A DNA stretch of 64,000 bases from Erwinia tasmaniensis Et1/99 (GTDB lineage Bacteria > Pseudomonadota > Gammaproteobacteria > Enterobacterales > Enterobacteriaceae): contig NC_010694.1 in the NCBI RefSeq assembly GCF_000026185.1, positions 806,001-870,000 on the forward strand. Direction: 5' to 3'. Below are positions 33,044-45,168 of the stretch, one piece after another. The translations under genes were made by a program, and so were the position numbers. The notes under the pieces are model-generated. The model was not told the origin of the DNA. It ran no database searches and was given only the letters and a program-made list of their open reading frames with translations. Position 1 is the first letter of the stretch. Every line of letters begins with the position of its first letter.

Positions 33044-34517
33044 ACTGCGTGATTTACTGGCTCCGTGGGTGCCGGGCGCACCGGAGCGCGCACTGCGCGA
33101 AATGACGCTGGACAGCCGTGTAGCGGCATCGGGCGATCTGTTTGTCGCGATTAAAGGTCATGCGGCCGACGGGCGGCGTTTTATTCCTCAGGCGATTGCT
33201 CAGGGCGTGGCGGCGGTGATTGCCGAGGCGGAAGGCGAAGCGGAAGACGGACAGATCGTCGAGACGCACGGCGTCCCGGTCATTTATCTGGCGCAGCTTT
33301 CTCAACGTCTGTCGGCGCTTGCTGGTCGTTTTTACCAGCAGCCGGGCGAAAAGCTAAAGCTGATTGGCGTGACCGGCACCAATGGCAAAACCACCACGAC
33401 CCAGCTTCTGGCGCAGTGGGCGCAGCTGCTGGGTGAAACCGGCGCGGTGATGGGAACGGTGGGTAACGGCCTTTACGGGCAGCTTGCCCCGGCGGAAAAC
33501 ACCACCGGATCGGCGGTGGATGTGCAGCATTTGCTGGCATCGCTGGTGGACAAAGGCGCAAGCCTGGCGGCGATGGAGATCTCTTCGCACGGCCTGGTGC
33601 AGCACCGCGTGGCGGCGCTGCCGTTTGCGGCGGCCGCTTTCACCAACCTCAGCCGCGATCATCTCGACTATCACGGCGATATGGCGCGTTATGAAGCCGC
33701 CAAGTGGCTGCTGTTTGCCGAACATCAGGTCGGCCAGGCCATCATCAATGCCGATGATAAAGTCGGACGCCGCTGGCTGGAAAAGCTGCCGGATGCGGTG
33801 GCGGTGACGATGGAAAATCATCTCCAGCCGGGCTGTCATGGCCGCTGGCTGAAGGCGACAAAGGTGGATTACCACGACGGCGGGGCCAGGGTGCACTTTT
33901 CCTCCAGCTGGGGAGAGGGGGATATCGACAGCCGCCTGATGGGCGCATTTAACGTCAGTAATCTGCTGGTGGCGTTGGCAACACTGCTGTCTCTGGACTA
34001 TCCGCTGGCCGCATTAACGGCGACCGCCAGCCAGCTGCAACCTGTTACCGGGCGCATGGAGGTTTTCAGCGCACCGGGCAAACCAACGGTGGTGGTGGAT
34101 TATGCCCATACTCCCGATGCGCTGGAAAAAGCGCTGACGGCGGCACGTCTGCACTGCAAGGGGCGGCTGTGGTGTCTGTTTGGCTGCGGCGGTGACCGCG
34201 ATAAAGGCAAGCGCCCGCTGATGGGCGCGATTGCCGAGCAGTGTGCTGATGTGGTGGTGATCACCGATGACAATCCGCGCAGCGAAGATCCGGCGGCTAT
34301 TGTTAGCGACATATTAAGCGGCCTGCTTGATGCGGGGCGCGCCAGGGTAGTCATGGGCCGTGCGCAAGCGGTCACTAACACCGTGATGCAGGCACAGCAA
34401 GGCGATATTGTGCTGGTTGCCGGTAAAGGCCACGAAGATTACCAGATTATCGGCCATCAGCGCTTTGACTACTCTGACCGGGATACGGTCGCGCGTCTGC
34501 TGGGGGGGTTCGCTTGA
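33030..34517 (+). CDS. murE: UDP-MurNAc-tripeptide ligase MurE (meso-diaminopimelate adding)
   Basis: MurE adds meso-diaminopimelate to UDP-MurNAc-Ala-Glu using ATP. I start at the GTG 33030, which has GAGG about 7 bases upstream and gives [20 protein letters not shown] and 495 residues, the E. coli length and start codon; an ATG four codons earlier is the alternative. Key motifs are the P-loop [14 protein letters not shown] (near 110) and the diaminopimelate-selecting DDNPRSEDP (near 412), which marks it as DAP- rather than lysine-adding. It overlaps ftsI (14 bases) and murF (4 bases). Confidence 0.96.
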   Translation: MADRKLRDLLAPWVPGAPERALREMTLDSRVAASGDLFVAIKGHAADGRRFIPQAIAQGVAAVIAEAEGEAEDGQIVETHGVPVIYLAQLSQRLSALAGRFYQQPGEKLKLIGVTGTNGKTTTTQLLAQWAQLLGETGAVMGTVGNGLYGQLAPAENTTGSAVDVQHLLASLVDKGASLAAMEISSHGLVQHRVAALPFAAAAFTNLSRDHLDYHGDMARYEAAKWLLFAEHQVGQAIINADDKVGRRWLEKLPDAVAVTMENHLQPGCHGRWLKATKVDYHDGGARVHFSSSWGEGDIDSRLMGAFNVSNLLVALATLLSLDYPLAALTATASQLQPVTGRMEVFSAPGKPTVVVDYAHTPDALEKALTAARLHCKGRLWCLFGCGGDRDKGKRPLMGAIAEQCADVVVITDDNPRSEDPAAIVSDILSGLLDAGRARVVMGRAQAVTNTVMQAQQGDIVLVAGKGHEDYQIIGHQRFDYSDRDTVARLLGGFA

Positions 34518-35875
34518 TAACCCTGACATTACAACAACTTGCCGAGATAACCGGCGGTACGCTGTACGGCAGTGACGGTGCAATTGCCGAGGTCACGACC
34601 GACACACGCAAAGCGACGGCGGGAAATCTGTTTATCGCCATTAAAGGCGAGCGTTTTGATGCCCACGATTTTGTCGCAGATGCGGTTACGGCAGGCTGTT
34701 CAGGTCTGTTAGTAAGTCAACGCTTACCTGTAGAGGTCTCCCAGGTGGTGGTCGCCGATACGCGAATTGCGCTGGGGCAGCTGGCCGCCTGGGTGCGTCA
34801 GCGGTCTGAGGCACGCATCGTGGCGCTAACCGGGTCGTCCGGCAAAACCTCGGTAAAAGAGATGACGGCGGCCATTCTGCGCCAGTGCGGCGAGACGCTG
34901 TATACCGCAGGTAACCTCAACAATGATATTGGCGTGCCGCTGACGCTATTACGCCTGAAGCCGCAACATCAATATGCGGTCATTGAACTGGGGGCCAACC
35001 ACCAGGACGAGATTGCCTATACCACTGATTTGGTACGCCCGGAAACCGCACTGGTTAATAACCTCGCGGCGGCGCACCTGGAGGGCTTTGGTTCTCTGGC
35101 CGGCGTGGCGAAGGCGAAGGGCGAAATTTTTAGCGGTCTGCCGCTCAATGGCACCGCCATTATTAACAGCGACAGTAACGACTGGCCGCACTGGCAGTCG
35201 GCGCTGCACGGTAAAACCGTCTGGCGCTTCTCGCCCGATCGTCAGGCCGACAGCGACTTTTATGCCTCCGGCGTCACCCTCAGCGCGCAGGGAACGCATT
35301 TTACCCTGCATTCGCCGCAGGGTGAGGTGGATGTCACCCTGCCGCTGCCGGGGCGTCACAATATCGCCAATGCGCTGGCCGCCAGCGCGCTGGCGCTCTC
35401 GGTGGGTGCGCCGCTGAGTGCGGTGTGTCAGGGGCTAAGCACCCTGAAGGCGGTGCCGGGACGACTGTTTCCGCTGGCGCTTAGCGCCGATAAGCTACTG
35501 CTGGACGACAGCTATAACGCCAACGTGGGTTCTATGACCGCCGCAGCGCAGGTTCTGGCTGAGATGCCCGGCTACCGCGTGATGATCGTCGGCGATATGG
35601 CGGAAATGGGGGCAGAAGCCGCCGAGTGCCACCGCCAGGTGGGCAACGCTATTCGCCATGCCGCCATTGATAAAGTATTAAGCACCGGTTCACTGAGCCA
35701 CGGCATTTCTGACGCCAGCGGCGTTGGCGAGCACTTCGCCGACAAGACGGCGCTCGGCGCACGGGCGCTTGAGCTACTGGCGCAACATCAGCAGATCACC
35801 CTATTAGTTAAAGGTTCACGCAGTGCCTCTATGGAAAAGGTAGTGCAAATTTTACAGGAGAAAGGCACATGTTAG
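34514..35875 (+). CDS. murF: UDP-MurNAc-pentapeptide synthetase MurF
   Basis: MurF adds D-Ala-D-Ala to UDP-MurNAc-tripeptide, completing the soluble precursor. The 453-residue frame starts with TTG (34514-34516) overlapping the murE stop, preceded by a run of six G that can serve as Shine-Dalgarno. [15 protein letters not shown] aligns with the E. coli N-terminus, and there is no ATG nearby, so TTG seems real. E. coli has ATGA at this junction. Motifs: [15 protein letters not shown] (near 110), [16 protein letters not shown] and [13 protein letters not shown] (near 330). It overlaps mraY by 7 bases. Confidence 0.95.
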   Translation: MITLTLQQLAEITGGTLYGSDGAIAEVTTDTRKATAGNLFIAIKGERFDAHDFVADAVTAGCSGLLVSQRLPVEVSQVVVADTRIALGQLAAWVRQRSEARIVALTGSSGKTSVKEMTAAILRQCGETLYTAGNLNNDIGVPLTLLRLKPQHQYAVIELGANHQDEIAYTTDLVRPETALVNNLAAAHLEGFGSLAGVAKAKGEIFSGLPLNGTAIINSDSNDWPHWQSALHGKTVWRFSPDRQADSDFYASGVTLSAQGTHFTLHSPQGEVDVTLPLPGRHNIANALAASALALSVGAPLSAVCQGLSTLKAVPGRLFPLALSADKLLLDDSYNANVGSMTAAAQVLAEMPGYRVMIVGDMAEMGAEAAECHRQVGNAIRHAAIDKVLSTGSLSHGISDASGVGEHFADKTALGARALELLAQHQQITLLVKGSRSASMEKVVQILQEKGTC

Positions 35876-36951
35876 TCTGGCTGGCCGAGCATCTGGTCAC
35901 TTTTTATTCGGGCTTTAACGTCTTCTCGTATCTGACGTTTCGCGCCATTGTCAGCCTGCTGACCGCGCTGTTTATTTCCCTGTGGATGGGGCCGCGTATG
36001 ATCGCCCGCCTGCAGGAGATGTCATTTGGCCAGGTGGTGCGTAATGACGGCCCGGAGTCGCACTTTAGCAAGCGCGGTACGCCGACGATGGGTGGGATCA
36101 TGATCCTGACCTCGATTACCGTTTCGGTGCTGCTGTGGGCTTATCCCTCCAACCCCTACGTCTGGTGCGTGCTGTTTGTGCTGGTCGGCTACGGCATCGT
36201 GGGCTTTGTGGATGATTACCGCAAAGTGGTGCGCAAAGACACTAAGGGATTAATTGCTCGCTGGAAGTATTTCTGGCAGTCGGCCATCGCTCTGGTTGTC
36301 GCCTTCGTCATGTATATGATTGGCAAAGATACCCCGGCTACCGAGCTGGTGGTGCCGTTCTTTAAAGATGTGATGCCGCAGCTGGGGCTGCTGTACCTGC
36401 TGCTGGCCTACTTTGTCATTGTCGGCACCAGCAATGCGGTGAATTTGACCGACGGCCTTGATGGCCTGGCCATTATGCCCACCGTGTTTGTCGCCGCCGG
36501 ATTTGCTCTTGTTGCCTGGGCCACCGGTAACGTGAAGTTTGCTGAATATCTGCATATTCCCTATCTGCGCCATGCCGGTGAGCTGGTGATTGTCTGCACC
36601 GCGATCGTTGGGGCGGGCTTAGGCTTCCTGTGGTTCAACACCTATCCAGCCCAGGTCTTTATGGGTGACGTTGGCTCACTGGCGCTGGGCGGCGCGCTGG
36701 GTACTATCGCCGTGCTGTTGCGTCAGGAGTTCCTGCTGGTGATTATGGGCGGGGTGTTTGTAGTAGAGACCCTGTCAGTCATCCTACAGGTTGGTTCTTT
36801 CAAATTACGCGGGCAGAGAATTTTCCGTATGGCTCCCATTCATCATCATTATGAACTGAAGGGTTGGCCGGAGCCGCGCGTCATCGTCCGCTTCTGGATT
36901 ATTTCACTGATGCTGGTGCTGATTGGCCTGGCCACGCTGAAGGTACGTTAA
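35869..36951 (+). CDS. mraY: Phospho-MurNAc-pentapeptide transferase MraY
   Basis: MraY transfers phospho-MurNAc-pentapeptide onto undecaprenyl phosphate, making lipid I at the inner membrane. The 360 residues match the family, with ten transmembrane segments. Its cytoplasmic loops carry [11 protein letters not shown] (near 70), the aspartate pair in [13 protein letters not shown] (near 115), [13 protein letters not shown] (near 190) and the [16 protein letters not shown]-like loop. [15 protein letters not shown] near 325 is the signature histidine cluster. Its start lies inside the murF end. Confidence 0.97.
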   Translation: MLVWLAEHLVTFYSGFNVFSYLTFRAIVSLLTALFISLWMGPRMIARLQEMSFGQVVRNDGPESHFSKRGTPTMGGIMILTSITVSVLLWAYPSNPYVWCVLFVLVGYGIVGFVDDYRKVVRKDTKGLIARWKYFWQSAIALVVAFVMYMIGKDTPATELVVPFFKDVMPQLGLLYLLLAYFVIVGTSNAVNLTDGLDGLAIMPTVFVAAGFALVAWATGNVKFAEYLHIPYLRHAGELVIVCTAIVGAGLGFLWFNTYPAQVFMGDVGSLALGGALGTIAVLLRQEFLLVIMGGVFVVETLSVILQVGSFKLRGQRIFRMAPIHHHYELKGWPEPRVIVRFWIISLMLVLIGLATLKVR

Positions 36952-36953
36952 CT

Positions 36954-38270
36954 ATGGCTGACTATCTGGGTAAAAAAGTGGTCATTATCGGGTTGGGCCT
37001 GACCGGCCTCTCCTGTGTTGATTTCTTTATCGCGCGCGGCGTTGTGCCGCGCATGATAGATACCCGTGTCGTGCCACCGGGGCTGGAAAAGCTGCCGAAA
37101 AACGTTGAGCGCTGGCTGGGGTCGATGAACGACAGCTGGCTGTTGGATGCCGATCTGATCGTTGCCAGCCCCGGCGTGGCGCTGGCGCATCCTTCTTTGA
37201 TCGCTGCGGCGCAGGCCGGAGTGGAGATCGTTGGCGATGTTGAGCTGTTCTGCCGCGAAGCGCAGGCACCGATCGTGGCGATCACCGGTTCCAACGGTAA
37301 AAGCACCGTGACGACGCTGGTCGGCGAGATGGCAAGAGCCGCAGGCTGGCAGGTTGGCGTAGGGGGCAATATTGGCCTGCCCGCACTGACGCTGTTGCAG
37401 CAGCCTGCCCAGCTGTATGTGCTGGAGCTGTCGAGCTTCCAGTTGGAAACCACCAGCAGCCTGAAAGCGGCGGCGGCGACCCTCCTCAACGTGACCGAAG
37501 ATCATATGGATCGCTACCCGCTCGGCATGCAGCAATATCGCGCTGCCAAGCTGCGCATCTATGAAAATGCCACGGCCTGCGTGGTCAATGCCGATGATGC
37601 GATGACCATGCCAATACGCGGCGCGGATGCACGCTGCGTCAGTTTTGGTGCCGACTTCGGCGACTATCACCTTACGCGCCAGCAGGGCAGCACCTGGCTG
37701 CGTGTGCAGGGGGAAAAAGTGCTGAATACCGACGAAATGCACCTGGTCGGTCAGCATAACTATACGAATGCCCTGGCGGCGCTGGCGCTGGCGGATGCCG
37801 TTGGCCTGCCGCGCGCTACCAGCCTGAAAGCCTTAACGACCTTTAACGGCTTGCCGCACCGTTTTCAGCTGGTTCATGAACATAACGGTGTGCGCTGGAT
37901 CAACGATTCCAAAGCCACCAATGTTGGCAGCACCGAGGCGGCGCTGAATGGTTTACATCCAGCCGGTACCTTGTGGCTGCTGCTGGGCGGAGACGGCAAG
38001 TCGGCGGATTTTACGCCCCTCACCCGTTATTTGCAGGGCGAGCGCATTCGGGTGTACTGCTTCGGTCGTGACGGCGCTGAACTGGCGGCCCTGCGTCCGG
38101 AAATAGCGGTACAAACGGCGACGATGGCGGAAGCCGTGCGGCAGATTGCCGCTCAGGTGCGGCCTGGCGACCTGGTGCTGTTGTCGCCAGCCTGTGCCAG
38201 CCTTGACCAGTTTAAAAACTTCGAGCAGCGCGGCGATCTGTTTGCCCAACTGGCGCGGGAGGCTGGCTGA
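36954..38270 (+). CDS. murD: UDP-MurNAc-alanine:D-glutamate ligase MurD
   Basis: MurD attaches D-glutamate to UDP-MurNAc-L-alanine. The ATG at 36954, two bases after the mraY stop, gives [20 protein letters not shown] and 438 residues, as in E. coli; a longer frame inside mraY is not credible. The ATP-binding [15 protein letters not shown] lies near 113, and [11 protein letters not shown] and [20 protein letters not shown] are conserved ligase motifs. Its TGA shares a base with the ftsW ATG. Confidence 0.97.
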   Translation: MADYLGKKVVIIGLGLTGLSCVDFFIARGVVPRMIDTRVVPPGLEKLPKNVERWLGSMNDSWLLDADLIVASPGVALAHPSLIAAAQAGVEIVGDVELFCREAQAPIVAITGSNGKSTVTTLVGEMARAAGWQVGVGGNIGLPALTLLQQPAQLYVLELSSFQLETTSSLKAAAATLLNVTEDHMDRYPLGMQQYRAAKLRIYENATACVVNADDAMTMPIRGADARCVSFGADFGDYHLTRQQGSTWLRVQGEKVLNTDEMHLVGQHNYTNALAALALADAVGLPRATSLKALTTFNGLPHRFQLVHEHNGVRWINDSKATNVGSTEAALNGLHPAGTLWLLLGGDGKSADFTPLTRYLQGERIRVYCFGRDGAELAALRPEIAVQTATMAEAVRQIAAQVRPGDLVLLSPACASLDQFKNFEQRGDLFAQLAREAG

Positions 38271-39478
38271 TGCGTATACCGGGTCTCAGTTTTGCCGGTG
38301 GGATTTCACATCGCCTGAAATCCTGGGTTATGGGATCACGCGAAAGTGATGCCAGTTCGATGGTGCTTTATGACCGCACGCTGCTGTGGCTGACCTTTGG
38401 TCTGGCTATCATTGGTTTTGTCATGGTGACATCGGCATCAATGCCGGTGGGCCAGCGCTTATCCGCAGATCCCTTCTATTTTGCCAAGCGCGATGCGTTC
38501 TATCTGCTGTTGGCGCTCGGCATGGCGCTGGTGACGCTGCGTATCCCGATGGATTTCTGGCAGCGCTATAGCAATATGATGCTGCTGGCGACGGTGGTCA
38601 TGCTGCTGGTGGTGCTGGTAGTGGGCAGCTCGGTCAACGGGGCATCGCGTTGGATCGCGCTTGGCCCGCTGCGCATTCAGCCTGCTGAGCTTTCTAAGCT
38701 GTCGCTGTTCTGCTATCTCGCCAGCTATCTGGTGCGCAAAGTTGAAGAAGTGCGCAACAACTTCTGGGGTTTCTGTAAGCCGATGGGCGTGATGGTGGTA
38801 CTGGCGGTACTGCTGCTGGCACAGCCCGACCTCGGTACGGTGGTGGTGCTGTTTGTCACCACGCTGGCCATGCTGTTTCTCGCCGGGGCTAAATTATGGC
38901 AATTTATGGCGATAATCGGCTCCGGTATTTTCGCCGTTTGCCTGCTGATTGTGGCTGAACCCTACCGTATGCGCCGCGTGACCTCTTTCTGGAACCCCTG
39001 GGAAGATCCGTTTGGCAGCGGTTACCAGTTAACCCAGTCACTGATGGCTTTCGGGCGCGGTGAGTTTTGGGGGCAGGGGCTGGGTAACTCGGTACAAAAG
39101 CTCGAGTATTTGCCGGAGGCCCATACCGATTTTATCTTCTCGATTATCGGTGAGGAGCTGGGTTATATCGGTGTGGTTTTAGCGTTGTTAATGGTATTCT
39201 TCGTCGCTTTTCGTGCGATGTCGATCGGAAGACGCGCACTGGAGCTCGATCAGCGCTTTTCGGGCTTTCTTGCCTGTTCAATTGGCGTCTGGTTTAGCTT
39301 CCAGGCACTGGTCAACGTGGGGGCCGCAGCGGGTATGTTGCCGACCAAAGGTCTGACGTTGCCGCTGATCAGTTACGGTGGTTCGAGTCTGATTATTATG
39401 TCGACCGCCATCGTGTTTTTGTTACGTATAGATTATGAAACGCGTCTGGCAAAGGCCCAGGCGTTCACGCGAGGATAG
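38270..39478 (+). CDS. ftsW: Septal peptidoglycan glycosyltransferase FtsW
   Basis: FtsW is the SEDS-family polymerase of septal glycan strands, acting with FtsI. The 402 residues include about ten transmembrane helices. Conserved blocks are [13 protein letters not shown] (near 38), [20 protein letters not shown] (near 125), [27 protein letters not shown] (the catalytic-loop region) and [15 protein letters not shown] (near 360). The N-terminal cytoplasmic tail is about 12 residues shorter than in E. coli. It starts in the murD stop and ends three bases before murG. Confidence 0.96.
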   Translation: MRIPGLSFAGGISHRLKSWVMGSRESDASSMVLYDRTLLWLTFGLAIIGFVMVTSASMPVGQRLSADPFYFAKRDAFYLLLALGMALVTLRIPMDFWQRYSNMMLLATVVMLLVVLVVGSSVNGASRWIALGPLRIQPAELSKLSLFCYLASYLVRKVEEVRNNFWGFCKPMGVMVVLAVLLLAQPDLGTVVVLFVTTLAMLFLAGAKLWQFMAIIGSGIFAVCLLIVAEPYRMRRVTSFWNPWEDPFGSGYQLTQSLMAFGRGEFWGQGLGNSVQKLEYLPEAHTDFIFSIIGEELGYIGVVLALLMVFFVAFRAMSIGRRALELDQRFSGFLACSIGVWFSFQALVNVGAAAGMLPTKGLTLPLISYGGSSLIIMSTAIVFLLRIDYETRLAKAQAFTRG

Positions 39479-39481
39479 TCG

Positions 39482-40540
39482 ATGAGTGGAAAGCGACTGA
39501 TGGTGATGGCTGGCGGAACCGGCGGGCACGTTTTCCCCGGGCTGGCGGTCGCACACCATCTGATGGCGCAGGGCTGGCAGGTGCGCTGGCTTGGTACCGC
39601 TGACCGTATGGAAGCGGATTTAGTGCCGAAACACGGTATCGACATTGAGTTTATCCGCATCAGCGGGCTGCGTGGTAAAGGCATCAAAGCATTACTGGCG
39701 GCACCGCTGCGTATCTTCAACGCCTGGCGTCAGGCGCGGGCGATTATGAAAGCCTGGCAGCCGGACGTGGTGCTGGGCATGGGCGGCTATGTTTCCGGCC
39801 CCGGTGGTCTGGCGGCGTGGAGCTGCGGTATTCCGGTGGTGCTGCATGAACAGAATGGTATTGCTGGTTTAACGAATAAGTGGCTGGCAAAGATTGCCAC
39901 TAAAGTGATGCAGGCGTTTCCCGGCGCGTTTCCCGATGCGGAGGTCGTCGGCAATCCGGTGCGTACCGATGTGCTGGCGCTCCCGTTACCGTCCGTGCGT
40001 TTAAGCGGGCGTGACGGGCCGACCAGAGTATTGGCGATCGGCGGCAGTCAGGGAGCCCGCGTGTTGAACCAGACGATGCCGCAGGTGGCGGCCAGGCTCG
40101 GTGACAGCATCAGCCTGTGGCATCAGGTTGGCAAGGGGGCACTGGATGAGGTGAATGCGGACTACACCAGGGTGAACCAGAGCCAACATCGGGTGTCGGA
40201 ATTCATCGACGATATGGCAAGCGCCTACGCGTGGGCTGATGTCGTGGTGTGCCGTTCGGGTGCGCTGACCGTTAGCGAAGTGGCGGCGGCCGGATTACCG
40301 GCGATTTTTGTGCCATTCCAGCATAAGGATCGCCAGCAGTACTGGAACGCCCTGCCGCTCGAGCAGGCCGGGGCGGCCGTTATTTACGAGCAGCCGCAGT
40401 TTACCGCCGATGCGGTGGCTGCAACCCTCGCAGGCTGGGATCGTCCGACGCTACTGGCGATGGCTGAAAAAGCGCGCGCGGTGGCGATCCCGGACGCAAC
40501 AGAGCGCGTTGCTGCTGAAGTCAGCAAGGCAGCGCGCTAA
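39482..40540 (+). CDS. murG: Lipid II synthase MurG (GlcNAc transferase)
   Basis: MurG transfers GlcNAc from UDP-GlcNAc to lipid I at the cytoplasmic face of the inner membrane. The 352-residue GT28 enzyme has the N-terminal glycine-rich loop [16 protein letters not shown] and [14 protein letters not shown] (near 125). The second glycine loop is [15 protein letters not shown] (near 190), and the UDP-GlcNAc-binding region is [15 protein letters not shown] (near 260) with [15 protein letters not shown]. It stands between ftsW and murC, the usual order. Confidence 0.97.
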   Translation: MSGKRLMVMAGGTGGHVFPGLAVAHHLMAQGWQVRWLGTADRMEADLVPKHGIDIEFIRISGLRGKGIKALLAAPLRIFNAWRQARAIMKAWQPDVVLGMGGYVSGPGGLAAWSCGIPVVLHEQNGIAGLTNKWLAKIATKVMQAFPGAFPDAEVVGNPVRTDVLALPLPSVRLSGRDGPTRVLAIGGSQGARVLNQTMPQVAARLGDSISLWHQVGKGALDEVNADYTRVNQSQHRVSEFIDDMASAYAWADVVVCRSGALTVSEVAAAGLPAIFVPFQHKDRQQYWNALPLEQAGAAVIYEQPQFTADAVAATLAGWDRPTLLAMAEKARAVAIPDATERVAAEVSKAAR

Positions 40541-40613
40541 AGATACTCACGCGGGGCGGAGAAGCCCGTCCCGGAATGAATAAGGTGTGGCAACACACCG
40601 GCAGGCAGAAGAG

Positions 40614-42089
40614 ATGAATACACAACAACTGGCAAAACTGCGTTCTATCGTGCCCGAGATGCGTCGCGTCCGGCACATCCATTTTGTGGGCATCGGTGGT
40701 GCCGGCATGGGCGGTATTGCCGAAGTGTTGGCTAATGAAGGTTATGAGATCAGCGGTTCGGACCTGGCGCCTAACGCGGTAACCCGCCATCTGAATGCCC
40801 TGGGCGCAACAATTTATTTTAACCATCGCCCGGAAAACGTCAGCGATGCCAGCGTGGTGGTGGTATCCACCGCGGTTTCACAGGACAACCCGGAAGTGGT
40901 TGCCGCGCGTGAGGCGCGTATCCCGGTTATTCGCCGTGCGGAGATGCTGGCCGAACTGATGCGCTTTCGTCACGGTATTGCCGTTGCCGGTACGCACGGC
41001 AAGACCACCACGACTGCCATGGTGTCGAGTATTTACGCCGAAGGGGGGCTTGACCCGACCTTTGTCAACGGTGGCCTGGTGAAGGCGGCCGGTACGCACG
41101 CGCGACTGGGAAGCAGCCGTTACCTGATTGCTGAAGCCGACGAGAGCGACGCGTCGTTCCTGCATTTGCAGCCGATGGTGGCGATTGTCACCAATATCGA
41201 AGCCGATCATATGGATACTTACCAGGGCGACTTCGAAAACTTAAAGCAAACCTTTATCAATTTTTTACACAATTTGCCGTTTTACGGGCGCGCCGTGCTG
41301 TGCGTGGATGATACGGTGATCCGCGAGCTGATCCCACGCGTTGGGCGTCAGATTACCACTTACGGCTTTAGTGAAGATGCCGATGTGCGCGTTGAAAACT
41401 ACCGGCAGCGCGGCGCGCAGGGGCACTTTACCCTGGTGCGCCAGGACAAGCCGCTGATGCAGGTTACGCTGAACGCGCCGGGGCGTCACAACGCCTTAAA
41501 TGCCGCCGCAGCGGTGGCGGTGGCGACCGAAGAGAATATTGACGATGAGGATATTCTCGCCGCGCTGGAGAGCTTCCAGGGAACCGGCCGCCGCTTCGAT
41601 TTCCTCGGAGAGTACCCGCTGGCGCAGGTAAACGGCAGCGCTGGCACGGCCATGCTGGTTGATGATTACGGACATCATCCAACGGAGGTGGACGTCACCA
41701 TCAAGGCGGCGCGGGCGGGCTGGCCAGATAAAAATCTGGTGATGATTTTCCAGCCGCATCGCTATACCCGCACGCGCGATTTGTATGACGATTTCGCCAA
41801 CGTACTTTCGCAGGTCGACGTGCTGCTGATGCTGGATGTCTATTCAGCCGGTGAGACGCCGATACCGGGGGCTGACAGCCGGTCGCTGTGCCGCACCATT
41901 CGCGGTCGCGGCAAAGTTGACCCGATTCTGGTCTCTGACCACGACGCGGTACTGGAAATGCTGTTGCCGAAGTTAACCGGCAACGATCTGATTTTGGTAC
42001 AGGGTGCCGGAAACGTAGGGCGTATCGCCCGCAGCCTGGCCGATGTTAAATTGCAGTTACAGACGAATAATGAGGAACATCATGGCTGA
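40614..42089 (+). CDS. murC: UDP-MurNAc:L-alanine ligase MurC
   Basis: MurC adds L-alanine to UDP-MurNAc, the first peptide step. I start at ATG 40614 ([20 protein letters not shown]), identical to the E. coli N-terminus and preceded by a purine-rich AGGCAGAAGAG; an upstream in-frame ATG adds nine unrelated residues. The 491 residues contain [17 protein letters not shown] (near 23), the P-loop [15 protein letters not shown] (near 125) and [13 protein letters not shown] (near 345). It overlaps ddlB by 8 bases. Confidence 0.97.
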   Translation: MNTQQLAKLRSIVPEMRRVRHIHFVGIGGAGMGGIAEVLANEGYEISGSDLAPNAVTRHLNALGATIYFNHRPENVSDASVVVVSTAVSQDNPEVVAAREARIPVIRRAEMLAELMRFRHGIAVAGTHGKTTTTAMVSSIYAEGGLDPTFVNGGLVKAAGTHARLGSSRYLIAEADESDASFLHLQPMVAIVTNIEADHMDTYQGDFENLKQTFINFLHNLPFYGRAVLCVDDTVIRELIPRVGRQITTYGFSEDADVRVENYRQRGAQGHFTLVRQDKPLMQVTLNAPGRHNALNAAAAVAVATEENIDDEDILAALESFQGTGRRFDFLGEYPLAQVNGSAGTAMLVDDYGHHPTEVDVTIKAARAGWPDKNLVMIFQPHRYTRTRDLYDDFANVLSQVDVLLMLDVYSAGETPIPGADSRSLCRTIRGRGKVDPILVSDHDAVLEMLLPKLTGNDLILVQGAGNVGRIARSLADVKLQLQTNNEEHHG

Positions 42090-43002
42090 GAAAGTCGCGG
42101 TATTGCTGGGTGGAACCTCCGCAGAACGAGATGTGTCGCTGTTATCCGGAGCAGCGGTCCTGAAGGGGCTTAAGGAAGCCGGAATTGATGCACACGCGAT
42201 TGATATTCGTGATTTTCCGGCGATGCGCCTGAAAGAAGAAGGTTTCGATAAAGCCTTTATCGCGCTACATGGGCGCGGCGGTGAAGACGGCACCCTACAG
42301 GGCGTGCTGGAGTTTCTGGCGATCCCCTATACCGGCAGCGGCGTGATGGCTTCGGCGATCACCATGGACAAACTGCGCAGTAAATATCTGTGGCAGGGCT
42401 GTGGGCTCCCGGTGTCGCCCTTTGTGGCGCTTAATCGTGCACAAATGGATGCGGGGCTGGATGCGCAGCTGATGACAAGCATCGACGCGCTGGGATTACC
42501 GCTGTTTGTCAAACCCAGTCGTGAAGGCTCCAGCGTGGGTATTTCGCGCGTTAACCAGGCTTCAGAATTGCAGGCTGCGCTGCAAGAAGCCTTCCGTTTT
42601 GACGATGAAGTGCTGGTAGAAGCGTTTCTCAGCGGCCCCGAATACACCGTGGGGGTGATCGGCACGGACATTCTGCCATCTATCCGTATTCAGACCGCCA
42701 GCGAGTTCTATGACTATGATGCAAAGTACCTTTCTGATGAAACTCAATACTTTTGTCCGTCAGGGTTGAGCGCCGACCAGGAAGCGGAACTTCGCGAACT
42801 GACCATCGCCGCCTGGCGCGCTCTGGGTTGCAGCGGCTGGGGGCGTGTCGATGTGATGATGGGCGCAGATGGGCAGTTTTACCTGCTGGAGGTCAATACC
42901 TCCCCAGGGATGACAAGCCATAGCCTGGTACCGATGGCGGCCAACCAGGCCGGCATGAGTTTTTCACAGCTGGTAGCGCGCATTCTGGAACTGGCCGACT
43001 GA
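42082..43002 (+). CDS. ddlB: D-alanine-D-alanine ligase B
   Basis: DdlB makes the D-Ala-D-Ala dipeptide used by MurF. The start ATG 42082 follows GAGG and gives [20 protein letters not shown] and 306 residues, as in E. coli (306). The ATP-grasp fold is supported by [12 protein letters not shown] (near 63), [13 protein letters not shown] (near 144), the Tyr/Lys loop [17 protein letters not shown] (near 210), and [13 protein letters not shown] with metal-binding residues (near 270). It ends one base before ftsQ. Confidence 0.97.
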   Translation: MAEKVAVLLGGTSAERDVSLLSGAAVLKGLKEAGIDAHAIDIRDFPAMRLKEEGFDKAFIALHGRGGEDGTLQGVLEFLAIPYTGSGVMASAITMDKLRSKYLWQGCGLPVSPFVALNRAQMDAGLDAQLMTSIDALGLPLFVKPSREGSSVGISRVNQASELQAALQEAFRFDDEVLVEAFLSGPEYTVGVIGTDILPSIRIQTASEFYDYDAKYLSDETQYFCPSGLSADQEAELRELTIAAWRALGCSGWGRVDVMMGADGQFYLLEVNTSPGMTSHSLVPMAANQAGMSFSQLVARILELAD

Positions 43003-43003
43003 T

Positions 43004-43843
43004 ATGTCTCAGGCAGCTTTGAATGTCCGTCAAAGTGAAGCGCAGGAAAAAGCGCGCACCGGTCGCAGCAACGGCTCACGGCTTGCCGGGATCGTCTTTC
43101 TGCTGATGGTGATCGGCGTGATGCTGGCGGGTGGGTTTGTGGTCATGAAGTGGATGAATGACGCCTCCCGGTTGCCGCTATCTAAGCTGGTGGTCACCGG
43201 TCAGAAGCACTTCACCACCAATGACGACATTCGCCAGACTATTTTGTCGCTTGGCGAGCCGGGCACATTTATGTCGCAGGATGTCAATATCATCCAGACG
43301 CAGATAGAACGTCTGTCATGGATTAAACAGGTCAGCGTGCGCAAGCAGTGGCCGGATGAGTTAAAAATTCATCTGGTGGAGTATGTTCCGGTGGCGCGCT
43401 GGAATGATGTACATATGGTTGATGCGGATGGTCAATCATTTAGCGTTCCCACCAACCATATCGGCAAAGAGAGTATGCCGATGTTGTACGGGCCTGAGGG
43501 CAGTGAGTCAGAAGTGCTGGCAGGCTACCGTCAGATGAGCGATGCGTTGGCGGTCAGTAAACTGAAAGTGAAAGCGGCCTCCATGACCGCACGGCGTTCA
43601 TGGCAGCTGGTGTTAGAGGACGATACCCGTCTGGAGTTAGGGCGCAGCGACGACATGAAGCGGCTTCAGCGCTTTATCGATCTGCTTCCAACCCTGCAAC
43701 AGCAGGCGCAGGCGGAGAATAAACGTGTTACCTATGTAGACCTGCGTTACGACTCTGGCGCGGCAGTAGGATGGAAAACGGCTCCCGTGGCGGCGGCTGA
43801 CGGTAATCAGCAACAGAATCAGGCACAGGTTAAACAACAATGA
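43004..43843 (+). CDS. ftsQ: Cell division protein FtsQ
   Basis: FtsQ is a bitopic membrane protein that links early and late divisome parts by recruiting FtsL and FtsB. The 279 residues have a cytoplasmic tail, a transmembrane segment (about 27-48), a POTRA domain ([20 protein letters not shown], about 57-125) and the beta domain with [20 protein letters not shown] and the FtsB-binding end [17 protein letters not shown] glutamine-rich tail ends the protein. The stop overlaps the ftsA ATG by four bases. Confidence 0.97.
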   Translation: MSQAALNVRQSEAQEKARTGRSNGSRLAGIVFLLMVIGVMLAGGFVVMKWMNDASRLPLSKLVVTGQKHFTTNDDIRQTILSLGEPGTFMSQDVNIIQTQIERLSWIKQVSVRKQWPDELKIHLVEYVPVARWNDVHMVDADGQSFSVPTNHIGKESMPMLYGPEGSESEVLAGYRQMSDALAVSKLKVKAASMTARRSWQLVLEDDTRLELGRSDDMKRLQRFIDLLPTLQQQAQAENKRVTYVDLRYDSGAAVGWKTAPVAAADGNQQQNQAQVKQQ

Positions 43844-45096
43844 TCAAGTCGACGGACAGAAAACTGGTAGTTGGACTCGAGATAGGCACTGCAAAGGTTG
43901 CCGCCCTGGTAGGGGAGGTCCTGCCTGATGGTATGGTCAATATCATCGGGGCAGGGAGCTGCCCGTCCCGCGGTATGGATAAAGGCGGCGTCAACGATCT
44001 GGAATCGGTGGTGAAATGCGTACAGCGCGCCATCGATCAGGCGGAGCTGATGGCGGACTGCCAGATCTCCTCGGTTTACCTTGCATTATCTGGCAAACAT
44101 ATCAGTTGCCAGAACGAAATAGGGATGGTTCCTATTTCCGAAGAAGAAGTAACCCAGGAAGATGTGGAAAACGTGGTGCACACGGCCAAATCTGTGCGCG
44201 TGCGTGATGAGCATCGTATCCTCCATGTGATCCCGCAGGAGTATGCGATTGACTACCAGGAAGGCATTAAAAACCCGGTTGGCTTATCCGGCGTGCGTAT
44301 GCAGGCAAAAGTTCACCTGATCACCTGTCATAATGACATGGCGAAAAATATCGTTAAAGCGGTAGAACGCTGTGGTTTGAAGGTAGATCAATTGATTTTT
44401 GCTGGCCTTGCATCTAGCTTTGCTGTACTGACTGAAGATGAGCGCGAGCTGGGCGTCTGCGTGGTAGACGTTGGGGGCGGCACAATGGATATGGCGGTCT
44501 ATACCGGTGGTGCTCTGCGTCATAGCAAGGTGATCCCCTATGCGGGCAACGTTGTGACTAGCGATATCGCCTACGCCTTTGGTACGCCACCCACTGACGC
44601 TGAAGCGATTAAAGTGCGTCATGGCTGTGCGCTGGGCTCTATCGTCGGTAAGGATGAAAATGTGGAAGTGCCTAGCGTGGGGGGGCGTCCTCCGCGTAGC
44701 CTGCAACGCCAGACGCTGGCAGAAGTGATCGAGCCGCGTTACACCGAGCTGCTGAATCTCGTCAATGACGAGATCCTTCAGCTTCAGGAGCAGCTGCGTC
44801 AGCAGGGCGTTAAACATCACCTCGCGGCCGGTATCGTTCTGACCGGCGGCGCGGCCCAGATTGAAGGGTTGGCGGCTTGCGCCCAGCGTGTATTTCACAC
44901 TCAGGTGCGTATCGGACAGCCGCTGAATATTACCGGATTAACGGATTACGCGCAGGAGCCTTATTACTCGACGGCGGTCGGCTTACTGCACTATGGAAAA
45001 GAGTCTCACCTCAACGGTGAGGCCGATATAGAAAAAAGAGCCTCGGTGGGCAACTGGTTTAAGAAAATCAACAGCTGGCTGAGAAAAGAGTTTTAA
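43840..45096 (+). CDS. ftsA: Actin-like cell division protein FtsA
   Basis: FtsA anchors FtsZ filaments to the inner membrane and signals to the later divisome. The 418 residues show the actin-fold phosphate loops [18 protein letters not shown] (near 8) and [17 protein letters not shown] (near 207), the adenosine motif [11 protein letters not shown] (near 333), the 1C domain, and a C-terminal amphipathic membrane-targeting helix [15 protein letters not shown]. It overlaps ftsQ and precedes ftsZ by 72 bases. Confidence 0.98.
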   Translation: MIKSTDRKLVVGLEIGTAKVAALVGEVLPDGMVNIIGAGSCPSRGMDKGGVNDLESVVKCVQRAIDQAELMADCQISSVYLALSGKHISCQNEIGMVPISEEEVTQEDVENVVHTAKSVRVRDEHRILHVIPQEYAIDYQEGIKNPVGLSGVRMQAKVHLITCHNDMAKNIVKAVERCGLKVDQLIFAGLASSFAVLTEDERELGVCVVDVGGGTMDMAVYTGGALRHSKVIPYAGNVVTSDIAYAFGTPPTDAEAIKVRHGCALGSIVGKDENVEVPSVGGRPPRSLQRQTLAEVIEPRYTELLNLVNDEILQLQEQLRQQGVKHHLAAGIVLTGGAAQIEGLAACAQRVFHTQVRIGQPLNITGLTDYAQEPYYSTAVGLLHYGKESHLNGEADIEKRASVGNWFKKINSWLRKEF

Positions 45097-45168
45097 TTTT
45101 TACCAAAGGGGATCATGCTAGGCATGTTGAGTGATCTCCAGGCGAACAGCACATAACGGAGAGAAATT

